34,091 bases of DNA from Oscillospiraceae bacterium (GTDB lineage: Bacteria > Bacillota > Clostridia > Oscillospirales > Ruminococcaceae). Of this stretch, positions 7,257-15,669 are shown one piece after another. The notes beneath the pieces are model-generated. The model was given only the letters and a program-made list of their open reading frames with translations. It ran no database searches and had not been told where the DNA came from. Position 1 is the stretch's first letter, and each line of letters starts with the position of its first letter. The DNA lies in assembly GCA_022791315.1 (NCBI GenBank), contig JAAVYW010000057.1:1-34091 (forward strand), in the 5' to 3' direction. The position numbers and the translations under genes are program-made.

Positions 7257-7300
7257 AACTGCCAGCCAAGTCTGTGGATTTGGCTGGCAGTTTCATTTTT
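7257..7300 (+). terminator. Rho-independent terminator after the reductase-like gene
   Basis: A 13-bp perfect stem (AACTGCCAGCCAA, 7257-7269, with its inverse at 7280-7292), a 10-nt loop and a T-rich tail (TTTCATTTTT) 14 nt after the stop codon. Confidence 0.92.
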
Positions 7301-7314
7301 CGGAAAGATTAAAG

Positions 7315-7343
7315 TCTACAAAAATATTTTTTTATGGTATAAT
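7315..7343 (+). promoter_or_regulatory. Promoter of the Big_2-like membrane protein gene
   Basis: TCTACA (7315-7320), 17 nt, then a perfect TATAAT (7338-7343). Confidence 0.65.
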
Positions 7344-7435
7344 ATGCGCAGGACAAGGCTGCCTTGCCATCTTGGCCCGCTGGCAATGGGCGGTTCATGA
7401 TGCTATACCATAACCAATTAAGGGGTGAATTACAG

Positions 7436-8221
7436 GTGGATACGCTAGTGGATATGCTATTGAAGGGCATTGGAAAAGTAATATCCCTTTTGGTGGACGA
7501 AAAAGGGGCGCAAAGGGAAGCAAAGAGAAAGGTGAGGCAGCTAAAGGCGTGGCAAAGAAGGCTGCTGCTTTTTGTCACACTTCTCCTTTTAATACTCCCG
7601 GTGGCAACAAGCATTTATTTTCTCAGCCCCTTCCCCGCTACTATAACGAAGGTGTCCCTCAATGCGTCTTCCCTGGAAGTAACTACAGGGGATACGGGAA
7701 CGCTCTCTGCAACGGTCCTCTATTCCAATAACGCCACTGGCTCAGAGGTTCATTGGGTATCCAGCAACAATGCTGTTATCCAAATTGATGAAATGGGACA
7801 GTTTGCTGCAATAGCAGAGGGAAACGCTATTATTACTGCACAGGCCTCCAACCTGAAATCCTTTGAACAGGCGGAGTGCGCCGTTACAGTTCATGACCCC
7901 CTGCAAGGCTACCGCATCTCTGTCCAACGCACCGCAGTAGACAACTATATTTACATCTATGTCCAGCCCTATAACACTGATGTTTCCCAAATTAAGATTT
8001 TCGCCAAAGCGCCTTCCGGGCAGGTATTTTCTCCCAAAATAGATGCGAACCACTTGTATCATTTCTATTCGGAAACCGGTACTTGGACTGTTTACGCTTC
8101 CCTAACGAGTGAAAAAGGCGTATACGAGGCACAAAAGCCTGAGGATTTTGTGACAATTGAGATTACAGACATCTCTGCCACTGACATTGAGGCCCATCTG
8201 TCGGGTTTGCCAGTATTTTAA
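7436..8221 (+). CDS. Membrane-anchored protein with a bacterial Ig-like (Big_2-type) domain
   Basis: A 261-residue protein of unknown role. The GTG at 7436 is chosen because AAGGGGTG precedes it by 8 nt; an ATG at 7397 is also in frame but lacks a ribosome binding site. A basic stretch (EAKRKVRQLKAWQRR) precedes one membrane helix (LLLFVTLLLLILPVATSIYF), leaving a short cytoplasmic start and an outside C-terminal part. The outside part has the Big_2 pattern: LNASSLEVTTGDTGTLSATV, VHWVSSNNAVIQIDEMG, then EGNAIITAQAS. A beta-rich end follows. It is lower in GC than its neighbours and ends 3 nt from the stop of the convergent MarR gene. A surface or adhesion-related role is only a guess. Confidence 0.72.
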   Translation: MDTLVDMLLKGIGKVISLLVDEKGAQREAKRKVRQLKAWQRRLLLFVTLLLLILPVATSIYFLSPFPATITKVSLNASSLEVTTGDTGTLSATVLYSNNATGSEVHWVSSNNAVIQIDEMGQFAAIAEGNAIITAQASNLKSFEQAECAVTVHDPLQGYRISVQRTAVDNYIYIYVQPYNTDVSQIKIFAKAPSGQVFSPKIDANHLYHFYSETGTWTVYASLTSEKGVYEAQKPEDFVTIEITDISATDIEAHLSGLPVF

Positions 8222-8224
8222 CGC

Positions 8225-8854
8225 CTACCGGCTGTGATGGCCCCCTTTGCCGCCATGCTGCCCATGGTGATGCTCCCCACTATGGCGATGGCCGTGCTTC
8301 CCGCCTTGGCAGCCTTTGCCCTTTTCACATTCTGCGCAGTTGCGGCTCTCACAGGCGGCGCAGCCGCCTTCGCGGGGTTGGGTCTTTTGCGCTTCCCAGG
8401 ACTCTAGCAGCTTGCTCAACAGGGCGGCCAGCTGCTCCCGCTCCCCGGCCTCCAAGCCGGAAAAGAGGCCTTGGGCCGATTCCCGGTACTGGGCACTTAA
8501 CTCTTCCAAGGCCTGGCGGCCCGCCGGGGTGATAGAGAGGTCGCGGTTTCTCCTGTCTTCCTCGTTCTGCTTCCGGGCAATGAGGCCCCGGCTCTCCAGC
8601 TTGCCCAGGATTTCGCTGAGGGAGCCCGCTTTGACCTCCAGCTGCTCCATCAGCTCCCGCTGGCTGATTGCCTCCCGGTGGGAGAGCGCGGCCAGCACCC
8701 GCCGCTGCCCGCCCCGCCCTTCGGCCTGGTAGCGGAGGAAATGCCCACTCATGCGAAGCTGGCGCAGCAGCTTTTCCTCCACCGTGCGTCCCTCGCCTCT
8801 CTCATTCCGCGGGAATTCCGCTTTTCCTGTATTTTCTCTCAGTTCTTTGCTCAT
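8225..8854 (-). CDS. MarR-family transcriptional regulator with a Cys/His-rich C-terminal tail
   Basis: A 209-residue protein; GAGAGGAA lies upstream of the ATG at 8854. The middle is a MarR winged helix: VLAALSHREAISQRELMEQL, SLSEILGKLESRGLIARKQ, then the wing NEEDRRNRDLSITPAG. About 45 residues after the dimerisation helix (LLSKLLESW) are unusual: CAACESRNCAECEKGKGCQ, then GGKHGHRHSGEHHHGQHG, with five Cys and many His, which suggests a metal-binding tail. An inverted repeat flanks its promoter, so autorepression is likely. No target such as an efflux pump lies beside it. The family is clear; metal sensing is inference. Confidence 0.86.
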   Translation of the reverse strand: MSKELRENTGKAEFPRNERGEGRTVEEKLLRQLRMSGHFLRYQAEGRGGQRRVLAALSHREAISQRELMEQLEVKAGSLSEILGKLESRGLIARKQNEEDRRNRDLSITPAGRQALEELSAQYRESAQGLFSGLEAGEREQLAALLSKLLESWEAQKTQPREGGCAACESRNCAECEKGKGCQGGKHGHRHSGEHHHGQHGGKGGHHSR

Positions 8855-8950
8855 AGCACTATCGTTCCTCTCTTCTATCGAATGCCGCTTCTTACCGGGC
8901 CGGATGCCCGTTCGGGCTTATCCCACTGCGGCATTAGATTCATTATTTCT

Positions 8951-8999
8951 GCACCTTATAATATGAGTATAGCACCCTTTTACACATTTGTCAAGGTGC
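8951..8999 (-). promoter_or_regulatory. Promoter of the MarR gene framed by an inverted repeat
   Basis: On the minus strand TTGACA (8989-8994), 17 nt, TATACT (8966-8971). GCACCTT (8951-8957) and AAGGTGC (8993-8999) are exact inverses on either side of the promoter, a plausible operator pair. Confidence 0.7.
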
Positions 9000-9012
9000 C
9001 TAATCAATTTGT

Positions 9013-9045
9013 CTAAAAAATTTCCCGGAGGGGTTCCGGGAAATT
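9013..9045 (-). terminator. Terminator after the HAD phosphatase gene
   Basis: An 11-bp stem (9019-9029 with 9035-9045, core TTTCCCGGA), a 5-nt loop and, on the minus strand, a run of six U (9015-9020). It sits 8 nt after the stop. Confidence 0.88.
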
Positions 9046-9053
9046 GGGGGGGA

Positions 9054-9722
9054 TTAGAAGGCCACCAACACGGGGCTATCAAGGGCCTGGGCGTAGTTTT
9101 CCAGGTACACGTCGGCCTGGGCGCGCAGCTCCCTCTCAAAGGAGGCGGAATCGGGGTCGGCTATGGCGACGGTGAAAAAGCCGCCGGCGCGGGCTGCCAT
9201 AACCCCCTCGGGCACATCTTCAAAGACGGCGCAGTCTGCGGGGGGCAGGCCCATTTTTTCCGCTGCCCTTTGGTAGATGTCGGGGAACTTCTTGCCCCTT
9301 GCCACCTCCTTCAGGGTAGTGAAGGACTCAAAGAGGTCATAGATTCCGTGGCGTTTCAGGGCGGGCTCGTAGAGCTCGGGCAGGCAGCCGGTGGCTACGG
9401 CCAGGCGCACGCCCCGGTTCCGCAGGGCCCGCAGGTAGTCCGCCGCAAAGGGCTTGAGGGCTACGTCGTTGGTGTAGGCCAGGCAGGCCTCCCTGTGCCA
9501 GACGGCCATCATCTCCTCCGGCGCCATGGGGATACCAAACCGGCGGATGGTGTACTCTGCCGCCTCCTGGAAGCTCATGGCGGCCACCGCCCGGTTATAG
9601 CCCTCCGGCACTGGGGAAATCCCCCACCGCTTTAGCATATCGCTGTCCACTTTCTTCCAGACATAGATGGAGTCCAGCAGGGTGCCGTCCAAGTCAAAAA
9701 TCGCGCCGCGTTTTGGGTTCAT
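9054..9722 (-). CDS. HAD-superfamily hydrolase, beta-phosphoglucomutase-like
   Basis: A 222-residue cytoplasmic phosphatase or phosphomutase. HAD motif I is IFDLDGTLLDS (nucleophile and acid Asp), motif II LAVATGC (Thr), motif III the Lys in ARGKKFPDIY, motif IV VFEDVPEG (Mg-binding Asp). A helical cap of subclass IA lies between motifs I and II (KVDSDMLKRWGI to LAYTNDVALKPF). Length is usual. GATGAGAGG directly precedes ATG 9722, and a promoter lies 23 nt upstream. The gene is monocistronic. The substrate is likely a small sugar phosphate or similar, but cannot be chosen from sequence. Confidence 0.88.
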   Translation of the reverse strand: MNPKRGAIFDLDGTLLDSIYVWKKVDSDMLKRWGISPVPEGYNRAVAAMSFQEAAEYTIRRFGIPMAPEEMMAVWHREACLAYTNDVALKPFAADYLRALRNRGVRLAVATGCLPELYEPALKRHGIYDLFESFTTLKEVARGKKFPDIYQRAAEKMGLPPADCAVFEDVPEGVMAARAGGFFTVAIADPDSASFERELRAQADVYLENYAQALDSPVLVAF

Positions 9723-9744
9723 CCTCTCATCCCCTTTTTCTTTG

Positions 9745-9773
9745 ATTATAGCATAACTGGCGGCATTTGTAAA
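9745..9773 (-). promoter_or_regulatory. Promoter of the HAD phosphatase gene
   Basis: On the minus strand TTTACA (9768-9773), 17 nt, perfect TATAAT (9745-9750). Confidence 0.75.
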
Positions 9774-9917
9774 TTTTTTTGAATATTCTCTGGCCCCCGC
9801 TCAATATATTTGAACTGTGCCCTCTGCCCTGTGTAAACCCCAGGCGGGCAGGACATACTAAAGGCAGAAATAGGCAGCCGCTTCCCCGGTTGTTTTGAAG
9901 TCTTTTAGAGGATATGC

Positions 9918-9946
9918 TTGACAGATGCGGGCAAAAAAGTTACACT
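9918..9946 (+). promoter_or_regulatory. Promoter driving the RNase J leader
   Basis: TTGACA (9918-9923), 17 nt, TACACT (9941-9946). It is the best plus-strand promoter before rnj and would leave a leader of roughly 490 nt. Confidence 0.65.
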
Positions 9947-9952
9947 TTAAGA

Positions 9953-10432
9953 TAGATGGACGCGCCACAGGCGCAAATGGAAATTTTTTTCGATTGGTTC
10001 CCGGACGACCCACTGACCGTATTGCAGGCTCCGGGCATTGAATAAATCATGGAACCAAGGCCGTGCTCCCCCGTTTTCCGGGATAGTGCGGCGGGCAGGG
10101 AATGCCCCTCAAACGGTTCGCAGCTTCTTTTGGGACGGCAAAATTGCTTTGCCCCTTGCAGCTGCATGGACGGACGATGATTGGGATAGGCAGGGCTTCC
10201 ACTCACAGCCCCCTTCCCTGGCAGGGCGCCCGATATGGGAGGGAAGAGACCCTCTTTGGGTGCTGCCCCTCTGTTCGACAGGACACGCAAAAAGGCTGTG
10301 AAAGCATTTCCCTGTGCAAACCACTGCTCTAATCGAAAAATCAACACAGGCAACGAAGCCGGTTCCCCGCCTGATTTTGGGCCAGGGGATAGCTGTGCTC
10401 TGCCGGAAAGGGAAAAAGGACGAGAGAAGACA
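9953..10432 (+). ncRNA. Long structured leader, or separate small RNA, upstream of RNase J
   Basis: About 480 nt lie between a good promoter and the rnj start with no supportable gene. Local hairpins are visible: GCGCC-ACA-GGCGC (9962-9974), GGCAAA/TTTGCC (around 10137-10153), CTGT-TCG-ACAG (around 10273-10283). TTTTTCGATT (9985-9994) can pair with AATCGAAAAA (around 10332-10341), closing the region end to end. A 137-codon minus-strand frame here looks spurious. I looked for the RNase P, tmRNA, SRP and T-box signatures and saw none. It may be an autoregulated 5' UTR or a separate RNA; the folding is judged by eye. Confidence 0.35.
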
Positions 10433-10444
10433 TTGAAAAACGAT

Positions 10445-12583
10445 ATGAATGAAGTGAAAAACTACCAAAAAATTGACCCCAAGGAGATGCAGCGGGAGGA
10501 GCTGGAAGAGCTCGGGAACAAGGGGAAGGCTGCTGCCCCGCAGAAAAACACCGCTGCCAAAAAGCAGCCCGCCAAGAGGACCCTCTCCCGCAAAGCGGGA
10601 AAGCCCGGCGACCAGCCCCTGGTGGGCCAGGAGGAGGCCAAGCGCCCCCGCCGTACCCCGGCCAAGAAGCAGGCCAAGGAAGAGGCCCCGGCCGCCCAGG
10701 GCAAGAAGGCCCGGGCCCCACAGGCCGAGCCCGCCCCCAAGCGGGGCCGGAGCGGCAAAACCCAGGGCGGCGAAAAGCCCGCTCCCAGCCGCAAGCGCAC
10801 CCCTGCCAAAAAGCAGGAAATCAAGAGCACAGTGCAGGAGGCCGGGAGGAGCAACCGCAACATCACCCGCCGGGTGGTGAAGCAGGAAAAGCGGCAGGTC
10901 TCCGACGTGCCGGTGCGGGTGATTCCCCTGGGGGGCTTAGGGGAAATCGGCAAAAACTGCACCCTCTACGAGTGCCAGAACGACAGCTTGATTGTGGACT
11001 GCGGCCTGGCCTTCCCGGATGAGACCATGCTGGGCATTGACGCCACCATCCCCGATTTTACCTATGTGGAGCGCACGGTGGACCGGCTGCGGGGCATTGT
11101 CATCACTCACGGGCATGAGGACCACATTGGGGCGCTGCCCTATTTCCTCAAAAAAATCAACGTGCCGGTGTATGCCACCCGCCTCACCCTGGGGCTCATT
11201 GAAAACAAGCTGCGGGAACACAACCTGGTGGGAAAGGTGCAGCTCATCGCTGTGAAACCCGGCGACCGGGTGAAGCTGGGGTGCATGGTGGTGGAATTCA
11301 TCAACGTAAACCACTCCATCCCCGACTCCTGCGCCTTGGCAATCCACACCCCCGCCGGGGTCATTGTACAGACCGGGGACTTTAAAATCGACTACACCCC
11401 CATTGAGGGGGAAACCACCAACCTGGCCCGCTTTGGGGAGCTGGGGAGCCAAGGGGTACTGGCCCTGCTGGCCGACTCCACCAACGCCGAACGCCCCGGC
11501 GCCACTATGAGCGAGCGCAAGGTGGGAGAATCCTTTGAATCCCTCTTCCACATGGGGGGGGACAAGCGGATTATCATCGCCACTTTTGCCTCCAATGTCC
11601 ACCGTATCCAGCAGATTATGGACTGCGCCGCCCGCACCGGGCGGAAGGTTGCCATCTTTGGCCGCAGCATGGTGAATGTAACCACCATGGCGATGGAGCT
11701 GGGGTATCTGAAGGCCCCGGAGGGCCTGCTGATTGACGTGGAGGAGATGAACCGCTATCCCGCCAGCGAGATGGTGCTCATCACCACCGGCAGCCAGGGG
11801 GAGCCCATGGCCGCCCTCTCCCGCATGGCCAGCGGGGAACACCGCCAGGTGAGCGTGGGCGAAGGGGACTTTATCATCATCTCCGCCAACCCCATCCCCG
11901 GCAACGAAAAGACCGTGAGTCGGGTTGTCAACGACCTGATGAAGCTGGGGGCCGAGGTCATCTACGAGCGGATGTACGAGGTACATGTCTCGGGCCACGC
12001 CTGCCAGGATGAGCTGCGCATTGTGCAGGGCTTAGTAAAGCCCCACATCTTTATGCCGGTGCACGGGGAATACAAGCACCTGAAAAAACACGCCAACCTG
12101 GCTAGAAGCATGGGAATGCCGGAGGAGAACATCGTCATCGGCGAGATTGGCGACGTGATTGAATTTAAAAACGGCGCAGCCCATATTGCGGGCCAAGTGC
12201 CCTCCGGCAGCGTGATGGTAGATGGCTTAGGCGTGGGCGACGTGGGCAGCATTGTGCTGAGAGACCGGGCGCGCCTGGCGGAAGACGGCTTGATTGTGGC
12301 CATTGCCGCCATCGACAGCCGCACCGGCGCCATTGCCTCCGGCCCCGATATTGTCTCCCGCGGTTTTGTCTACGTGCGGGAGGCTGAGGAGCTGATGAAA
12401 GATTCCCGCCGCGTGGTGAAAGACGCCCTGGCCTACTGCAATGAGCACAACATCCACGAATGGGGCCAGATGAAAAACCGGGTGAAGGACGACCTCTCCC
12501 AGTTTTTATATCAGAAAACCAAGCGCAGCCCCATGATTTTGCCTGTGATTATGGAAGTGGGAAGCTATAGCGCTGAGTGGTGA
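10445..12583 (+). CDS. rnj: Ribonuclease J with a long basic N-terminal extension
   Basis: A 712-residue RNase J, the endo- and 5'-3' exoribonuclease of the beta-CASP metallo-lactamase family that drives mRNA turnover. The catalytic core starts near residue 155 (VRVIPLGGLGEIGKN). It holds the zinc motif ITHGHEDHIGALPY (about 219), TGDFKIDYTP (about 311), the beta-CASP part with ADSTNAERPG and TTGSQGEPMAAL, and VHVSGHA, then FMPVHGEYKHLKKHA. The first 150 residues are Lys/Arg/Ala/Pro-rich, with repeated RTPAKKQ, and look disordered and RNA-binding. The usual core is about 555 residues. The start is uncertain: ATG 10445, or TTG 10433, which has AAAAGGA 12 nt upstream; a longer frame to 10235 lacks a ribosome binding site. 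Confidence 0.93.
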   Translation: MNEVKNYQKIDPKEMQREELEELGNKGKAAAPQKNTAAKKQPAKRTLSRKAGKPGDQPLVGQEEAKRPRRTPAKKQAKEEAPAAQGKKARAPQAEPAPKRGRSGKTQGGEKPAPSRKRTPAKKQEIKSTVQEAGRSNRNITRRVVKQEKRQVSDVPVRVIPLGGLGEIGKNCTLYECQNDSLIVDCGLAFPDETMLGIDATIPDFTYVERTVDRLRGIVITHGHEDHIGALPYFLKKINVPVYATRLTLGLIENKLREHNLVGKVQLIAVKPGDRVKLGCMVVEFINVNHSIPDSCALAIHTPAGVIVQTGDFKIDYTPIEGETTNLARFGELGSQGVLALLADSTNAERPGATMSERKVGESFESLFHMGGDKRIIIATFASNVHRIQQIMDCAARTGRKVAIFGRSMVNVTTMAMELGYLKAPEGLLIDVEEMNRYPASEMVLITTGSQGEPMAALSRMASGEHRQVSVGEGDFIIISANPIPGNEKTVSRVVNDLMKLGAEVIYERMYEVHVSGHACQDELRIVQGLVKPHIFMPVHGEYKHLKKHANLARSMGMPEENIVIGEIGDVIEFKNGAAHIAGQVPSGSVMVDGLGVGDVGSIVLRDRARLAEDGLIVAIAAIDSRTGAIASGPDIVSRGFVYVREAEELMKDSRRVVKDALAYCNEHNIHEWGQMKNRVKDDLSQFLYQKTKRSPMILPVIMEVGSYSAEW

Positions 12584-12594
12584 TTTTATTGCGG

Positions 12595-12628
12595 CCCTGG
12601 CCTGCCCAAGCGGCACGGCAGGCCAGGG
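12595..12628 (+). repeat. 12-bp hairpin between rnj and gdpP
   Basis: CCCTGGCCTGCC (12595-12606) pairs exactly with 12617-12628 over a 10-nt loop. A G-rich stretch, not U, follows, so it is probably an mRNA-stabilising or processing hairpin inside an operon and not a terminator. Confidence 0.6.
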
Positions 12629-12725
12629 AGGGGCAGGGCGCCCAGAGAAAGCGGCCAGCCCCGCCAAAAGAGAGCGCCGGCGGCGTATCCCAGACAGAAG
12701 GCCTGGAGAGGAAGGTCAAATACTG

Positions 12726-14738
12726 ATGAAGAAAAAGCTGTGGCTCTTTGAGCCGTTGATATTGATACTCTTTGTCCTTGCCACGGGGTTTCTGGTGGCG
12801 ACGGCGTTTTTGGATTTGCGGGCTTTTTATGTGGAACTGGCCGTGTACCTGGGCGTGGTGGCTATTACGCTGAAAAAGATGGGCAATATCCAAAAAAACA
12901 GCTATGCCTTCCTGCGGGCGATTGGGGAAAACCTGGACGCGGCACAGTATGATTCCCTGGCCGGGTTTCCCATCCCGGTGCTGGTGTGCAGCAGCGAGAG
13001 CGGGGAAATCGTGTGGTACAATGACCTGTTCCGCTCCCAGATTATGGGGGATGAGGATATTTATGGCTCTGCCCTGGACGCTGTCTTCCCTGCCCTGGCC
13101 GAGGAGGGGCAGCAGGGGGAGGGCTATGGGCGCGATGTGGAATATGAGGGGCGGATGCTTACCGTCTACACCTCCTTTACCCAGCGGGCCGAGGAGAAGA
13201 TGCCTGTCTACTATTTCGTGGACAATACCGCCCTCAAGCTGGATGCCTTAGAATACTATGAGACCCGCCCCAGCGTCATCCTCATGCAGCTGGATAACTA
13301 CGACGAGCTGCTGCAGTACAGCAAGGAGAGTGAAAAAGCCCATATCCTGGGGCAGATTGAGTTCCTGATGGAGGATTTTATCGGCAAGACCAATGGGTTC
13401 CTCTGCAAGCTGGACCGGGACAAGTTCCTGGCGGTGGCGGAGGAGCGGCATATCCGGGAGATTATTTTGGGGCGCTTTGACATCCTGGACCGGGTGCGCA
13501 GCATCCCCACCGGCAGCAGGCTTCAGCCCACGCTCTCCATCGGCATCGGCAGAGGGGCGCACACCCTCAACGAGTCGGAACAGCTGGCACGGCAGGCCCT
13601 GGATATGGCCCTGGGCCGGGGCGGCGACCAGGTGGCGGAAAAGACACAGAACGGCTTTGAATTCTATGGCGGCGTTTCCAAGGGCGTGGAGAAACGCACA
13701 AAGGTAAAATCCCGCATGGTGGCAACCGCCCTGGCCGAGCTCATTGACGCGGCGGGCGAGGTGCTGATGATGGGCCACTCCTTTGCCGACCTGGACGCTG
13801 TGGGGTCGGGCACCGGGCTGGCGGCGGGCATCCGCGCCCGGGGAAAAACTGCCCATGTGGTGGTGGACCCCCAGAAAAACCTTGTGCAGCCTCTGCTGGA
13901 GCGGATGCGGGAAAACGGGTATGGCGACCTCTATCTCAGCCCCGAGGAGGCCATGGGGCGGGTGAAGGACGACACCCTCCTCATCGTGGTGGACACCCAC
14001 TCCCCCGGCTATGTGGAGAGCCGCGCCCTCTATGAGGCCTGCCACGATGTGGCGGTTATCGACCACCACCGCCTGATGGTGGGGCACATTGACAACGCGG
14101 TGATTTTCTATCACGAGCAGTTTGCCTCCTCCACCTCGGAGATGGTGGCAGAGCTGCTGCAATACTTAAATGAGGAGCGCCCCATTGACTCCTACGCAGC
14201 GGAGGCCCTGCTCTCCGGCATCATGCTGGACACCAAGAATTTCATCATGAAGACCGGCGTGCGCACCTTTGAGGCGGCGGCCTATCTCAAGGAACTGGGC
14301 GCCGATACGGTGGAGGTGAAGAAGCTCTTTGCCACCAGTATCGAGACCTACCAGAGCAAGGCCCATCTGGTGGCTTCGGCGGAAATCTACCGGGGCTGTG
14401 CCATTGCCTGTGCGCCGGGGCTGGGCTCCTCCATGCGGCTGGCCGCCCCCCAGGCGGCAGACGAGCTGCTGGGCATCAGCGGGGTGATTGCCTCCTTTGT
14501 GCTCTACGAGACCGACGGGGTGGTAAATTTCTCCGCCCGTTCCATGGGCGCTTTGAATGTGCAGATTATCATGGAAAAACTGGGCGGCGGCGGCCACCAG
14601 ACCATGGCGGGCGCCCAGATGACCTTCCCCATCCCCGAATCCCCGGAGGAACAGGCCGCGCAGCAGGGGCGCACGGCCCTGGACCTGGCAAAGGATTTGC
14701 TGGTGGGGGCTATCGACGGGTACTACCAGGGGAGATAA
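12726..14738 (+). CDS. gdpP: GdpP-type cyclic-di-AMP phosphodiesterase (DHH/DHHA1)
   Basis: A 670-residue membrane enzyme that hydrolyses c-di-AMP to pApA. The start has AGGAAGG about 11 nt upstream. Two membrane helices (about 8-27 and 32-48) are followed by a PAS-like domain (about 75-150), a degenerate GGDEF domain (about 175-310, no GGDEF motif; LDRDKFLAV and SIGIGRG remain), the DHH domain with MGHSFADLDAVG (about 348), VVDTHSP (about 422) and VIDHHR (about 443), and the DHHA1 domain with FSARSMG and the nucleotide-binding GGGGHQTMAGAQ (about 619). All metal-binding Asp and His of the DHH core are present. It follows rnj by 142 nt without a terminator, so the two are probably co-transcribed. 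Confidence 0.94.
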   Translation: MKKKLWLFEPLILILFVLATGFLVATAFLDLRAFYVELAVYLGVVAITLKKMGNIQKNSYAFLRAIGENLDAAQYDSLAGFPIPVLVCSSESGEIVWYNDLFRSQIMGDEDIYGSALDAVFPALAEEGQQGEGYGRDVEYEGRMLTVYTSFTQRAEEKMPVYYFVDNTALKLDALEYYETRPSVILMQLDNYDELLQYSKESEKAHILGQIEFLMEDFIGKTNGFLCKLDRDKFLAVAEERHIREIILGRFDILDRVRSIPTGSRLQPTLSIGIGRGAHTLNESEQLARQALDMALGRGGDQVAEKTQNGFEFYGGVSKGVEKRTKVKSRMVATALAELIDAAGEVLMMGHSFADLDAVGSGTGLAAGIRARGKTAHVVVDPQKNLVQPLLERMRENGYGDLYLSPEEAMGRVKDDTLLIVVDTHSPGYVESRALYEACHDVAVIDHHRLMVGHIDNAVIFYHEQFASSTSEMVAELLQYLNEERPIDSYAAEALLSGIMLDTKNFIMKTGVRTFEAAAYLKELGADTVEVKKLFATSIETYQSKAHLVASAEIYRGCAIACAPGLGSSMRLAAPQAADELLGISGVIASFVLYETDGVVNFSARSMGALNVQIIMEKLGGGGHQTMAGAQMTFPIPESPEEQAAQQGRTALDLAKDLLVGAIDGYYQGR

Positions 14739-14794
14739 TGCAAGTGGTTTCCGTCCTAGGGAAAACAGAACAGCTGGAGCCAATGCTCCTGGGC

Positions 14795-15550
14795 CTACAG
14801 CACCAGCAGGACCAGGAGCATTACCAATGTCCCGGCAAAGAGGCCCTGGCGCAGCCAGGTGCCTTTTTTGTCTTTTTCCGCAGCGGTGGGCAGCAGCTCG
14901 CCAAAGGAGATAGCCAGCATCAGGCCGGAGATGGCGGCAAAGAGGGCGCCTGTCCAGCCGGCCTCTACCCTGCCCCCCAGCAGGGTGAGGGCAATAAAGG
15001 CCCCCAGGGGCTCCGTGAGCCCGGCAAAAAGGGAGAGGAGCAGCGCCTTTTTCCTGCTGCCTGTGGCAAAGAGCACCGGGGCCGCAATGGCGATGCCTTC
15101 GGGGATATTGTGCAGGGCAATGGCGATTGCCACCGGCAGGCCCCGGCGCAAATCCTCCGCCGCTGTAAGGCTCACCAGCATCCCCTCCGGCAGGTTGTGG
15201 GCCGCCACGGCCAAGAGGGACACTATCCCCACCCGCAGCATCTCCCCTTGCCCGCCGCACTCCGGCTCGGGCACCTTGACCCTAAGCAGCTCTGCCAGCA
15301 GCATCCCCACCACCAGGACCAGCAGGGTAAAGAAGCCCCCGGCGCCCCGGCCCATGGCCTGGGCATTGCGTTCTGCTGCCGCAGGCAGCAGGTCGCAGAG
15401 GGAAACCGCTGTCATCACCCCGGCGGAAAAGGCCAGCGCAAAGGCCAAAAAGCCCTCCCCCCTGGCGCGCCTGCCAAAGCACAGCAGCGCCCCCACACAG
15501 GTGGCCAGCCCGGCCCCCACTGTCAATACCCATACCGCCATTTGTCCCAT
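14795..15550 (-). CDS. ZIP-family divalent metal transporter
   Basis: A 251-residue inner-membrane protein of about eight helices. GGGGAGAGG lies just upstream of ATG 15550. The two ZIP metal-site helices are clear: [20 protein letters not shown] and [15 protein letters not shown], with the His-Asn-x-Pro-Glu-Gly motifs that carry zinc or other divalent ions. The length and the missing His-rich loop are typical of bacterial ZupT-like members; a Cys pair (PECGG) sits in the loop before the first motif. It is convergent with gdpP (56 nt between stops) and divergent from RNase HI. Metal specificity, zinc most likely, is inferred from the family. Confidence 0.9.
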   Translation of the reverse strand: MGQMAVWVLTVGAGLATCVGALLCFGRRARGEGFLAFALAFSAGVMTAVSLCDLLPAAAERNAQAMGRGAGGFFTLLVLVVGMLLAELLRVKVPEPECGGQGEMLRVGIVSLLAVAAHNLPEGMLVSLTAAEDLRRGLPVAIAIALHNIPEGIAIAAPVLFATGSRKKALLLSLFAGLTEPLGAFIALTLLGGRVEAGWTGALFAAISGLMLAISFGELLPTAAEKDKKGTWLRQGLFAGTLVMLLVLLVL

Positions 15551-15585
15551 GTTCCTCTCCCCTTTTTCCCGCCGCGATTTTGGGC

Positions 15586-15614
15586 TTGCGCCCTATCGCC
15601 TTTTGCTGTATAAT
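15586..15614 (+). promoter_or_regulatory. Promoter of the RNase HI gene
   Basis: TTGCGC (15586-15591), 17 nt, perfect TATAAT (15609-15614), 55 nt before the start codon. Confidence 0.6.
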
Positions 15615-15669
15615 TATGAAAAAAGCCGGGCGGTCATGCCTGAACGAGAAAAAGAGGGGAGCCTGCATC

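Noticed and set aside
6055-7296. 413-codon minus-strand frame
   Set aside because: Antisense shadow of the ferredoxin-tailed reductase; it even runs through that gene's terminator hairpin.
9953-10432. RNase P RNA, tmRNA, SRP RNA or a T-box in the rnj leader
   Set aside because: The conserved core motifs of each (for example the RNase P GAGGAAAGTC core, the tmRNA T-arm with CCA end, the T-box AGGGTGG sequence) are missing.
9940-10468. Minus-strand frames of 137 and 119 codons upstream of RNase J
   Set aside because: Odd composition, no ribosome binding site, no family; they lie antisense to the rnj leader.
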